A DNA stretch of 64,000 nt, from the IMG/VR virus record IMGVR_UViG_3300046170_000519, positions 1 through 64,000 of that record. One strand, written 5' to 3'. Made by a program: the position numbers and the translations under genes. Positions 34,042 to 40,521 of the stretch are shown here, one piece after another; position 1 is the stretch's first letter; every line of letters starts with the position of its first letter. A model generated the notes under the pieces. It did not search any database, was not told where the DNA came from, and saw nothing but the letters and a program-made list of their open reading frames with translations. The stretch is from a virus.

Positions 34042-34205
34042 TGTTTTGCCCTTTCGTTTTGGTCGTCTACAATCTTTGCGAGGCGAAGTAATTCTTGGGT
34101 TACTTCTGCTTTTGCGGTGTTGTTTGCTTGTGGGCTTTTCAACACCTCGACCATAACAGGAACGAGTGCTGACCATGTTGGTGTGATATCTATTGTTTCT
34201 TGCAT
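34038..34205 (-). CDS. 55-aa early protein
   Basis: Reads MQETIDITPTWSALVPVMVE and continues helical (VTQELLRLAKIVDDQNERAK). The ATG lies exactly 6 nt after the -10 of a consensus promoter. Unknown family; small helical proteins of this look are frequent early phage products. Confidence 0.65.
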   Translation of the reverse strand: MQETIDITPTWSALVPVMVEVLKSPQANNTAKAEVTQELLRLAKIVDDQNERAKQ

Positions 34206-34211
34206 ATAAAC

Positions 34212-34240
34212 ACACTAAGGGAATTTTTAGTTGCTGTCAA
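34212..34240 (-). promoter_or_regulatory. Early promoter, leaderless type
   Basis: TTGACA, 17 bp, TAGTGT, then 6 nt to the ATG at 34205. Confidence 0.88.
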
Positions 34241-34265
34241 ATAAAAAGAAAATAAAAATGCTTTT

Positions 34266-34340
34266 GTAAGTTGTTGAATTTTAAGCAGTTAGGGTTTATC
34301 GCAGCGCTCCGCTTTAAGTGCTTGACTATCAACACTTTAT
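34266..34340. repeat. Stem-loop cassette copy I
   Basis: Right arm TTTAAGTGCTTGACTA / TCAACACTTTA (about 34312-34340), GC core TCGCAGCGCTCCGC, left arm GTAAGTTGTTGA / AAGCAGTTAGG (34266-34293). Its left end is 25 bp from the next -35. Last copy toward the right. Confidence 0.88.
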
Positions 34341-34413
34341 ACAATCACCTTGTTCCTAACATTACTTAATAATTCTTCATAATTTTTATTATATTTATAT
34401 TATTTGTTATTTA

Positions 34414-34629
34414 TTATTTGTTATTATTTATACTAATGTTATTTATTATATATCCAGGACTGGGTAGTAATTTATTATTTTGGTAATACATATTATCCCA
34501 TGTACATTCTATTTGATATGCGTCAAGATACCAAGGTATTAACCAATGGTAAGCAAGAAAGAATGCAAAATATATAAAAATAAACATAAAAAAATAATTT
34601 ATTATTTTAAATGAGAATTTAAGAATCAT
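34414..34629 (-). CDS. Small membrane protein, 71 aa
   Basis: From ATG 34629: one strong membrane helix (residues about 8-28, Phe/Ile-rich), a second aromatic stretch (WLIPWYLDAY) and a polar Asn-rich tail. It overlaps the upstream 21-aa micro-gene by 11 nt. Function unknown. Confidence 0.5.
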   Translation of the reverse strand: MILKFSFKIINYFFMFIFIYFAFFLAYHWLIPWYLDAYQIECTWDNMYYQNNKLLPSPGYIINNISINNNK

Positions 34630-34684
34630 AATCCATAAGTAATTTAAAACCAAGAACGATAGACATTATTATCACTATTTCCAT
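34619..34684 (-). CDS. 21-aa membrane micropeptide
   Basis: MEIVIIMSIVLGFKLLMDYD plus one residue: a single short membrane segment. It lies 20 nt after the 84-aa gene and overlaps the next membrane gene. One of a scattered set of such peptides in this window. Confidence 0.4.
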   Translation of the reverse strand: MEIVIIMSIVLGFKLLMDYDS

Positions 34685-34704
34685 ATTATATATTGTTATT
34701 ATTG

Positions 34705-34959
34705 TTATTTGGCTATAGCAAAAACTGTTCTTAAGAGATCCATCTCTCGACCCCTGAAGAAAACATTACGACAGTAATCGATATCGTTTTTTTCTACTTC
34801 AGTGATGCGAGCAGCTGCCCTCCAAGCTTCGATAACCTCTCTCTCCATGGCTCCCCACTTAATAACTACTTTAGTGCAGGGAAAGTGCTCTGCGAGCTCA
34901 GTTAACTGTTTTTTGTTCATATAACCATATGATGATAGAATTTCTTTTATTGTTTCCAT
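34705..34959 (-). CDS. Early hypothetical protein, 84 aa
   Basis: A helical protein (METIKEILSSYGYMNKKQL; EVIEAWRAAARITEVEK). Unknown family. Driven by a leaderless-type promoter that overlaps the terminator tail of the noncoding RNA gene. Confidence 0.65.
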   Translation of the reverse strand: METIKEILSSYGYMNKKQLTELAEHFPCTKVVIKWGAMEREVIEAWRAAARITEVEKNDIDYCRNVFFRGREMDLLRTVFAIAK

Positions 34960-34965
34960 AATAAT

Positions 34966-34994
34966 ACTCTAGTATAAAATATTAATATGGTCAA
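34966..34994 (-). promoter_or_regulatory. Early promoter, leaderless type
   Basis: TTGACC, 17 bp, TAGAGT, then 6 nt to the ATG at 34959. Confidence 0.85.
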
Positions 34995-35035
34995 ACAAAA
35001 AAGCCCCCCTCGATCATCCATGGATCGAGGGGGGC
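34991..35035 (-). terminator. Terminator of the noncoding RNA gene
   Basis: A perfect 13-bp stem (35003-35015 with 35023-35035, six G-C pairs at the base, 7-nt loop) followed on the minus strand by TTTTTTGTTT. Confidence 0.95.
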
Positions 35036-35343
35036 GAGTGTTCAGAGGAAATTGGTGTGGGGAGGGATTACTGTATACCCTCAAGTTTTCGGCGTGAACA
35101 TCAGTTCATGGTGTACCTACTTCCAACCACAAATTAGACATGGTATTTGTCATCGGCTCATTCGATTGAACTCTACCGCCCCACCACAGGGAATTTGCAT
35201 ACCTTAACCCGCTCACGACAGGTTTATTCGGTCACCCACAGGAAGGATTATAAGCCCTTCCAAAGTGATAAAAAATATTAAAGAACAAAAATTTTGAGGC
35301 TATTTTATTTATTTGAGTCGCCTCTTCTCAATCATGGATGATA
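34991..35343 (-). ncRNA. Stand-alone structured noncoding RNA, about 340 nt
   Basis: There is no open frame in this interval, which is richer in G+C than its surroundings. It begins at the predicted start site of a consensus promoter (35350-35378) and ends at a 13-bp terminator stem. Internal pairing is extensive: GGAAGG / CCTTCC (near 35259), GTGGGGAGG / CCGCCCCAC joining about 35054 and 35195, TGAAC / GTTCA, and ACAAAT / ATTTGT. It does not match tmRNA, 6S, RNase P or group I intron landmarks that I know. The class is unidentified. Confidence 0.75.
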
Positions 35344-35349
35344 CTTACT

Positions 35350-35378
35350 ATAATACTAAAAAAATTACCTTTTGTCAA
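35350..35378 (-). promoter_or_regulatory. Consensus promoter of the noncoding RNA gene
   Basis: TTGACA, 17 bp, TATTAT, located in the last codons of the glycosyltransferase gene. No start codon follows; transcription should begin near 35343. Confidence 0.9.
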
Positions 35379-36057
35379 CTATTAAATGGTTTCTATCAAA
35401 TATAATTGTATTTTCATCGATTAGTTTTTTATACTTTATTTCCTTTTTAAAATCTTCGAGTAATAAAAATTTGTAACCTAATTTAGATTCTTCTTTTGTT
35501 CTGTAAGCATGATATTCACTTTCCACTATAGGCAAGCTTCTGCACATCAATGCTTCATAAAATCTGAAACTCCAAGTAGCATCACCTGCTGGACACAGGC
35601 AGTATTTACTTTGACACATTATTTGAAGATATTCTTTATCATTTTCTAAGGGGTTGTATCTTAAATTTTGCAAATCTTTAGTGAGGGTGCGATTATTTCT
35701 AGGGTTATATCCTTTACCCGAATTTGTATAATCAAATGAACCTAAACTTTTCCAATTAGGTTCATCATCTGTATTTAAAAAATACGATTTGTTTGTAAAA
35801 TTTTTTTTTGCAAATTCTATAACCCACTGTCTGTTATTTTTAATTCCTTTTGAATTTATTGTCCCCATAAAGCAATAGTCATAAATCTTTTTTCTTGGCA
35901 ATTTGTGGACTTGTTGGTAAAATCTCTTCGAGAATTTAGCTATCGGAGGGTTTGCAACCACATTTTCAGGATTTAACCCCTCTTCCCTTAAAGCTTCTTC
36001 CATCTGATATTTAAACTCTAAATATCCAGAACCTCCTTGAAATTTGCTAGGACTCAT
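35365..36057 (-). CDS. Exostosin-like glycosyltransferase
   Basis: A 230-aa protein with the C-terminal exostosin-type signature: KYCLCPAGDATWSFRFYEAL then CRSLPIVE, where a nucleotide-sugar-binding Glu/Arg pair lies. It would transfer a sugar to a surface or phage product. It is shorter than full exostosins, with only the donor-binding half plus a short N-part. Its ATG overlaps the preceding lipoprotein gene. Confidence 0.68.
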   Translation of the reverse strand: MSPSKFQGGSGYLEFKYQMEEALREEGLNPENVVANPPIAKFSKRFYQQVHKLPRKKIYDYCFMGTINSKGIKNNRQWVIEFAKKNFTNKSYFLNTDDEPNWKSLGSFDYTNSGKGYNPRNNRTLTKDLQNLRYNPLENDKEYLQIMCQSKYCLCPAGDATWSFRFYEALMCRSLPIVESEYHAYRTKEESKLGYKFLLLEDFKKEIKYKKLIDENTIIFDRNHLIVDKR

Positions 36058-36290
36058 TGAGTTTTTGACCTTATTATCCTTAATGCTCTTGATTTCGCAT
36101 CATCGTTAAATCTATTTGATCCTTCTATATCTTCAAAATAAGGATGGAGATGAGCGAGGTCTTCATCACACAAATAGCAAGGTCCGTGACCTGCCTTCGG
36201 GCAACTATGAGAGGTTGGAGCATGAGGGTCACTATAATCGCAATGGTTGCATCCTGTTAAAAATAATAAGATAAGAGTTATATACTTCAT
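36054..36290 (-). CDS. Small Cys/His-rich lipoprotein
   Basis: A 78-aa protein with a signal peptide ending in a lipobox (MKYITLILLFLTGC). The mature part is Cys/His-rich (HCDYSDPHAP; CPKAGHGPCYLCDEDLAHLH), suggesting metal binding at the cell envelope. A role in superinfection exclusion or surface change is possible but unproven. Confidence 0.65.
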   Translation of the reverse strand: MKYITLILLFLTGCNHCDYSDPHAPTSHSCPKAGHGPCYLCDEDLAHLHPYFEDIEGSNRFNDDAKSRALRIIRSKTQ

Positions 36291-36308
36291 TTATATTAAA
36301 TAGTAATA

Positions 36309-36779
36309 TTATTTATATAATTTTTCAAATTCTTTTGAGAACATTTCTTTAGTATCTTCTATATTTAAAACTAAATCTTGATGTGCCGAATTAGTTTTCA
36401 ATGAAGAACCCAAACCATTATTAAAAGTAGATATATATTCTTCTATACCATTAAAGGGCATTAATACTATTTTAGTTTTATATCTATCTTGATAAATAGC
36501 AAACTTAACTTTATCTTTATCTAATTTTTGTTTAACTATTTTGATGAGTTTTTTTACATCGTAACTTCTTTTAAGCTTAACTCCATTAAGTTCATATCTA
36601 TATTTAGAAACAACTTCCAACTGATATGGTGGATGTTGCTTCCATGTTTTGGGGCAAAGTATTTTTACCTCATTGCCATGTTTGTCAGTATAAAACCTAG
36701 GATTTTTTAACCAAGTTAAATCGCAACAAGCAAAACTTTTAGTTGCAATTAAAAATGTAATAAATGTAATGTATTTCAT
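36309..36779 (-). CDS. Secreted hypothetical protein, 156 aa
   Basis: A signal peptide (MKYITFITFLIATKSFACC) whose first residues match those of the lipoprotein downstream. The mature part is basic and alpha/beta. The start overlaps the upstream stop as ATGA. Function unknown; probably periplasmic. Confidence 0.6.
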   Translation of the reverse strand: MKYITFITFLIATKSFACCDLTWLKNPRFYTDKHGNEVKILCPKTWKQHPPYQLEVVSKYRYELNGVKLKRSYDVKKLIKIVKQKLDKDKVKFAIYQDRYKTKIVLMPFNGIEEYISTFNNGLGSSLKTNSAHQDLVLNIEDTKEMFSKEFEKLYK

Positions 36780-37033
36780 AATAGATTATCCTTGTTTAAT
36801 TCGCGTAACTCTTTTAATAATTCTTTTATTTTAAACCAACTTTTATCCGCAGGAAACAATTCTGCATGATAATTACTCTCAGTAGACCTATATAAATCAT
36901 CTGCAAACTCTTCTAGTTTAACTAATTTAATCAACATTAATTCTTTTGGAGTTAATTTCTCGTATAGTTCTTCATTGGTTGCGAAGAGACTAACATCGGG
37001 GTGATCACCGATTTTCTTGATTGATGCGTCCAT
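36776..37033 (-). CDS. Hypothetical helical protein, 85 aa
   Basis: A charged helical protein (TPKELMLIKLVKLEEFADDLY). Starts by sharing a base with the upstream stop. Unknown family. Confidence 0.6.
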   Translation of the reverse strand: MDASIKKIGDHPDVSLFATNEELYEKLTPKELMLIKLVKLEEFADDLYRSTESNYHAELFPADKSWFKIKELLKELRELNKDNLL

Positions 37034-37224
37034 TATGCTACCCCCTTTGCTAATCTTTTAGCTTGTATTTGTTTCAACCTGCGATCTGCTTCTCGTTGTT
37101 GGGCGAGAATACCTTCTGTCGCCTCATTATAACCTAAGAACCTGCGAGTGAAAGCGAATGGGTCTTTGCCCTTTACTTTATTCATTACTGATGTTGCTCT
37201 TGCGCATTTTGCTATATTAGCCAT
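37033..37224 (-). CDS. Hypothetical basic protein, 63 aa
   Basis: A very basic helical protein (MANIAKCARATSVMNKVKG; READRRLKQIQAKRLAKG). AGGAGG ribosome site 8 nt before the ATG and a consensus promoter 26 nt upstream of that, so unlike its neighbours this mRNA has a leader. Confidence 0.6.
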   Translation of the reverse strand: MANIAKCARATSVMNKVKGKDPFAFTRRFLGYNEATEGILAQQREADRRLKQIQAKRLAKGVA

Positions 37225-37256
37225 AATTTTTCCTCCTATTTGAATGTTATGATTAC

Positions 37257-37285
37257 ATCCTAGTCTAAATTCTACCCCTTGTCAA
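37257..37285 (-). promoter_or_regulatory. Early promoter with a leader
   Basis: TTGACA, 17 bp, TAGGAT; predicted start near 37250, giving a 26-nt leader that carries AGGAGG. Confidence 0.85.
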
Positions 37286-37476
37286 ACTTTTTTTAATTGA
37301 ATTGTTCTTTTTCCTTCTTCAGTTTGTATTCTAATTAATTCTTGCTTTTGTTTTCTAGCAATTCGAGAGGCTTTTCTTATTGCCATTGCCTCGCCTCGAT
37401 ATTCGTCAACGATTTTGCCGAAATTTAAAACTTGAAAAAATTCTTTAAAATTAGAGTGTTGAATTATTTTAATCAT
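37282..37476 (-). CDS. Hypothetical protein, paralogue of the gene at 24658
   Basis: A 64-aa protein starting MIKIIQHSNFKEFFQVLNFG; it aligns along most of its length with the 56-aa early protein at 24658-24828. Lys/Arg/Gln-rich C-terminus. Unknown function. Confidence 0.62.
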   Translation of the reverse strand: MIKIIQHSNFKEFFQVLNFGKIVDEYRGEAMAIRKASRIARKQKQELIRIQTEEGKRTIQLKKV

Positions 37477-37477
37477 T

Positions 37478-37816
37478 TTAATTTAATTCTATATTATTTG
37501 GTTGATTATTATTTAGCATATTATTTGTTTCAATTTCAGCGCAAATCTTATCTTGCATAAAATCATTTATATAATATTTATTTGTAAAAATATTTTTAAC
37601 ATTTAATCCGTTATTTGTTATTTGATTTAATTCATTTTTTACTTCATCTATCATACCCTCAACTATTTCTAATGCTTGTTGCTTATTTTGCTTCTCTCCT
37701 GTTTGAATATTACTCAATATTTGATTATCATCTAAATCGTGATCCATACGATTTGCTTCATGGCGAATGAATAATATTTGATCTAATTTTTCATTGATTT
37801 CTTTTGCTAGATTCAT
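37478..37816 (-). CDS. Hypothetical helical protein, 112 aa
   Basis: An Asn/Gln-rich helical protein (LAKEINEKLDQILFIRHEAN). AAGGAAAA ribosome site. First gene of an operon from the leadered promoter at 37868-37896. Unknown family. Confidence 0.6.
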   Translation of the reverse strand: MNLAKEINEKLDQILFIRHEANRMDHDLDDNQILSNIQTGEKQNKQQALEIVEGMIDEVKNELNQITNNGLNVKNIFTNKYYINDFMQDKICAEIETNNMLNNNQPNNIELN

Positions 37817-37867
37817 AATTTTCCTTTTTTAACACTTTTCACGCTTTATTTGGCTTTGAATAAGTTC

Positions 37868-37896
37868 AATCTAAATAAAAATTATTATAAAGTCAA
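37868..37896 (-). promoter_or_regulatory. Early promoter with a leader
   Basis: TTGACT, 17 bp, TAGATT; predicted start near 37861, about 45 nt before the ATG at 37816. Confidence 0.8.
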
Positions 37897-37974
37897 GTGT
37901 AAAATTAAATTATTTATTATTTAATAAAATTTTGTATTAAATTATTTTGCCTTTATAGTGTACTATATGTTGGG

Positions 37975-38169
37975 ATGAATAGAGAAATATATAATTACAT
38001 TATTAAAGATTTAGAGAATTCAAATACTTTTTATTGGGTAAATGGAACTCCCGAAAAAAGATTAATGAGAATAAGAGAGTATGCTTGGCACTTATTAACA
38101 AATATGAGTGATGAAAGATACAAGCATTACGAATTATTAATAGAAACAATTAAAAAAAATAAAAAATGA
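37975..38169 (+). CDS. Hypothetical protein, 64 aa, on the opposite strand
   Basis: A helical protein (MNREIYNYIIKDLENSN). One of the few rightward genes in this half. TTGTAT, 16 bp, TATAGT upstream leaves a leader of only about 7 nt. Unknown family. Confidence 0.55.
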   Translation: MNREIYNYIIKDLENSNTFYWVNGTPEKRLMRIREYAWHLLTNMSDERYKHYELLIETIKKNKK

Positions 38170-38252
38170 CATTCTTAGAACTTTGGGACGCGTTTTTATT
38201 AACGACAATAATTATTTTAATTATTTTTATTTTACTTCCAGATAAAAATTAA
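38166..38252 (+). CDS. 28-aa membrane micropeptide
   Basis: Starts MTFLELWDAFLLTTIIILII: an acidic N-end followed by one membrane helix and PDKN. The ATG overlaps the upstream stop (ATGA). Confidence 0.5.
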   Translation: MTFLELWDAFLLTTIIILIIFILLPDKN

Positions 38253-38267
38253 TCAAGTTATTTCGCG

Positions 38268-38477
38268 CTAATTATCTATCGGGGTGAATGGTGGAAATAA
38301 TGCTATTAAGTTATTTGACGATTCATCATTTACATCAAAAAGAGTAGCAACACATCGCGCACCTATTTCCGTATCTATCCAATACATATCTTTAATAAGT
38401 TGCTTCTCCATTACTTTTCTGAATTTATCATCTAAATGACCTTCAATAAAATTGACGCTCTGATCACCAATATCCAT
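38268..38477 (-). CDS. Hypothetical protein, 69 aa
   Basis: An acidic protein (MDIGDQSVNFIEGHLDDKF) with a Pro-rich end. AGAGGAAT ribosome site before the ATG. Unknown family. Confidence 0.58.
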   Translation of the reverse strand: MDIGDQSVNFIEGHLDDKFRKVMEKQLIKDMYWIDTEIGARCVATLFDVNDESSNNLIALFPPFTPIDN

Positions 38478-39075
38478 TTTTATTCCTCTTTTTTTTATTT
38501 TTTATTATTTCGCGCAAATTTAATTCAATTTTTTATGCTTTTAAATTATTTTAAATTATTGCATTATTTTTTATTTTCAATTATTATTTTTTATTTTTTG
38601 CTATTTTTCTTTATTTTGAAGCGAAAAAAATCCATATTTATTTCGCACATATTTTAAATTATTTTGTTTTGAATTATTTTGAATTTGTTTTTCTTTTTTA
38701 TTTAATATAAAATTTTTTATAATTGCAAATATTTTTAATCTCATCTTATTTTTATATAATTAATTCGCGTACTCTACAATTATTATATTTATAATTCATT
38801 ACATTTCAATATATTTATTATTTCTTGTGTTATTTATTATATTATCTCTTATATTCTCTCTCTATATATATTGTATTATGTTATATATACTAATAGATAA
38901 TGATATATAAAGCAAGCACAAAGTAAAAACTATTTGAAATTATCATTTTCCTGTGTGAATTAATGTTTTAAAAGATTATTTGTAATTATAAAAATGATCC
39001 GCTTTTATGTGATTACGGATCGGGTGATGAAAGCATTACCAAGGTAAAGAGAAAACCTCGCCACAATACCCAAAA
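38478..39075. other. Extremely AT-rich 600-bp gene-free region
   Basis: About 500 bp of almost pure A/T with repeated AATTATTTTG-like pieces and TATA runs (38750-38920), then a short GC-balanced part (38990-39075) with a GATCCG / CGGATC hairpin (38996-39021). It is the largest gene-free stretch in the window. It could hold an origin of replication or a transcribed spacer; nothing decisive is seen. Confidence 0.6.
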
Positions 39076-39222
39076 TCATTTACTTTTCCCAAGTTTACAA
39101 AGATATTCGCTAATAGCTTTTTGCTCTTTTTTGCTATAAGACCTATAAGGGTTAGCGAAAAGTTTTTTTAAGAAACTCATTTCTTCTACTGATATTTTTT
39201 TATCTTTCTTTTTTTTATCCAT
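39076..39222 (-). CDS. 48-aa basic protein after rIIB
   Basis: Reads MDKKKKDKKISVEEMSFLKK and stays Lys-rich. It begins 2 nt after the rIIB stop (TAATAATG), so it is probably translated by re-initiation. Unknown family. Confidence 0.58.
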   Translation of the reverse strand: MDKKKKDKKISVEEMSFLKKLFANPYRSYSKKEQKAISEYLCKLGKSK

Positions 39223-39224
39223 TA

Positions 39225-40409
39225 TTAAAAGGGAGTATCTTCAATAACTATTTGACGAGAACCTAAAGGTAAGAGAGAGGCATCATAGCTAGAGTCAACC
39301 ATCACATCGTCTAATTTTGAAACTATTTTAGCGACGCCATTATACCCCACATGATTATTTTTGCATATCCTTAAATCAGCAATTTGTTTAATAGTTGGAT
39401 TTATATTTGATAAATGTTTTTTATTAATATAATTTTTTATAGAAATCTCTACTAAATCTGAATCTTTTACTAAATCATCATCATCATCATCATCATAATT
39501 ATCATGTTCATCAAGATCATATTCAATACCCGAACCATCATCAACATTTGATTCCATATCTACATAATCTGAATCATCATCGTAATTTTCATCATCATTA
39601 TCATCATCTGATCCATAAATAGGCTTATTAGCCTCGTAGACAGGTTTATTTAACTCTTTTCTTGCATCAGTAATATCAGAGATTACCTTATACTTAGAAA
39701 CTCTAAGTTTTTGAAAATCGCAATCAGTTGGTACAGATACTGCATCAGCAGGATCAAACTCTACTAGAAGCAACTTTCCACCTTCTCCTGCCCAACTATC
39801 AGCATAATCAAATGAACCAACATGAAGACCAAAAGAGCAATGATTATCCTTATTATCATCTACACATCTGCGAGCAACTTCAATTGTTGCACCAACCTCA
39901 TTGAGAATTTGATGGCGAGCATTGGTTTTGCCTTGCAATACGATAGTGTCAGCATTGCCTGTTGTACTCCAATAATCGGATTGTACACCTTTGTAGCCCA
40001 AAACTTTACCTTCGGGAGTATTCGCAAGAGACTTATAACTCATAAAAGAATAAAGTTCATTTACTGAATTTGCACTTGGATTAGCTTGTAAGCGAGTAAT
40101 AAAATTGGTGAGGGGGGCAGAATCTTTCATTCCTGCACGAAGCATATCGAGCAATTTATCAACAACAACGCCATGTAAACGATGACCTTTATAATAAACA
40201 ACTTCGTCTTTGACTTCAATATCGCCTTCAACAAAATTTTCAACCGCCTTAACAACATCAATAAGATCACCAAGATCGTCATACCTAGCATCAAGAATAG
40301 CTTTCTTGGCAAGTTGGAAGTTCACATGATCCTTGCGGATTGTGTGGGGTTTACCTTCCCAAAAGATTGTAATTGAATTTTCTGTTAACTGATATGGTAC
40401 TTGATTCAT
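39225..40409 (-). CDS. rIIB: rIIB-like protein with an aspartate-rich insertion
   Basis: A 394-aa protein with the T4 rIIB-type core: LTNFITRLQANPSANSVNELY, LGYKGVQSDYWST, then CSFGLHVGSFDYADSW and DPADAVSVPTDCDFQKLRV. In T4, rIIA and rIIB protect against prophage exclusion; the mechanism is unknown. Residues about 268-320 form a very acidic low-complexity linker (DDDNDDENYDDDSD, later a run of seven Asp) before an HTH-like C-terminal domain. AAAAGGAG ribosome site and a leadered promoter. Confidence 0.85.
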   Translation of the reverse strand: MNQVPYQLTENSITIFWEGKPHTIRKDHVNFQLAKKAILDARYDDLGDLIDVVKAVENFVEGDIEVKDEVVYYKGHRLHGVVVDKLLDMLRAGMKDSAPLTNFITRLQANPSANSVNELYSFMSYKSLANTPEGKVLGYKGVQSDYWSTTGNADTIVLQGKTNARHQILNEVGATIEVARRCVDDNKDNHCSFGLHVGSFDYADSWAGEGGKLLLVEFDPADAVSVPTDCDFQKLRVSKYKVISDITDARKELNKPVYEANKPIYGSDDDNDDENYDDDSDYVDMESNVDDGSGIEYDLDEHDNYDDDDDDDLVKDSDLVEISIKNYINKKHLSNINPTIKQIADLRICKNNHVGYNGVAKIVSKLDDVMVDSSYDASLLPLGSRQIVIEDTPF

Positions 40410-40441
40410 CTTTTCTCCTTTTTTTTGTTTAATATATCTAT

Positions 40442-40470
40442 ATCTTATATTGATTGTTAGTTATTGTCAA
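40442..40470 (-). promoter_or_regulatory. rIIB promoter
   Basis: TTGACA, 17 bp, TAAGAT, with a leader of about 26 nt carrying AAAAGGAGA. Confidence 0.8.
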
Positions 40471-40491
40471 GTTTTTTTTAAAAAAGTTTTG

Positions 40492-40521
40492 AGGGGAGAG
40501 AATAGCTCAATTCTCCCCCCC
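40492..40521 (-). terminator. Terminator after rIIA
   Basis: A stem of about 10 bp (GGGGAGAGAAT with ATTCTCCCCC, one bulge) overlapping the rIIA stop codon, followed on the minus strand by TCAAAACTTTTTT. It separates rIIA from the rIIB promoter. Confidence 0.75.

Noticed and set aside
34042-34215. Arg/Lys-rich N-terminal extension of the gene at 33817-34041
   Set aside because: It lies out of frame inside the better supported 55-aa gene, which has a consensus promoter and an ATGA overlap.
25174-34340. The repeated palindromes as a CRISPR array or insertion-sequence ends
   Set aside because: Copies are about 1 kb apart with genes between, not regularly spaced, and no transposase or cas gene is present.
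34991-35343. The noncoding RNA as tmRNA
   Set aside because: There is no tRNA-like acceptor with a 3' CCA, no tag frame, and the 3' end is a normal terminator.
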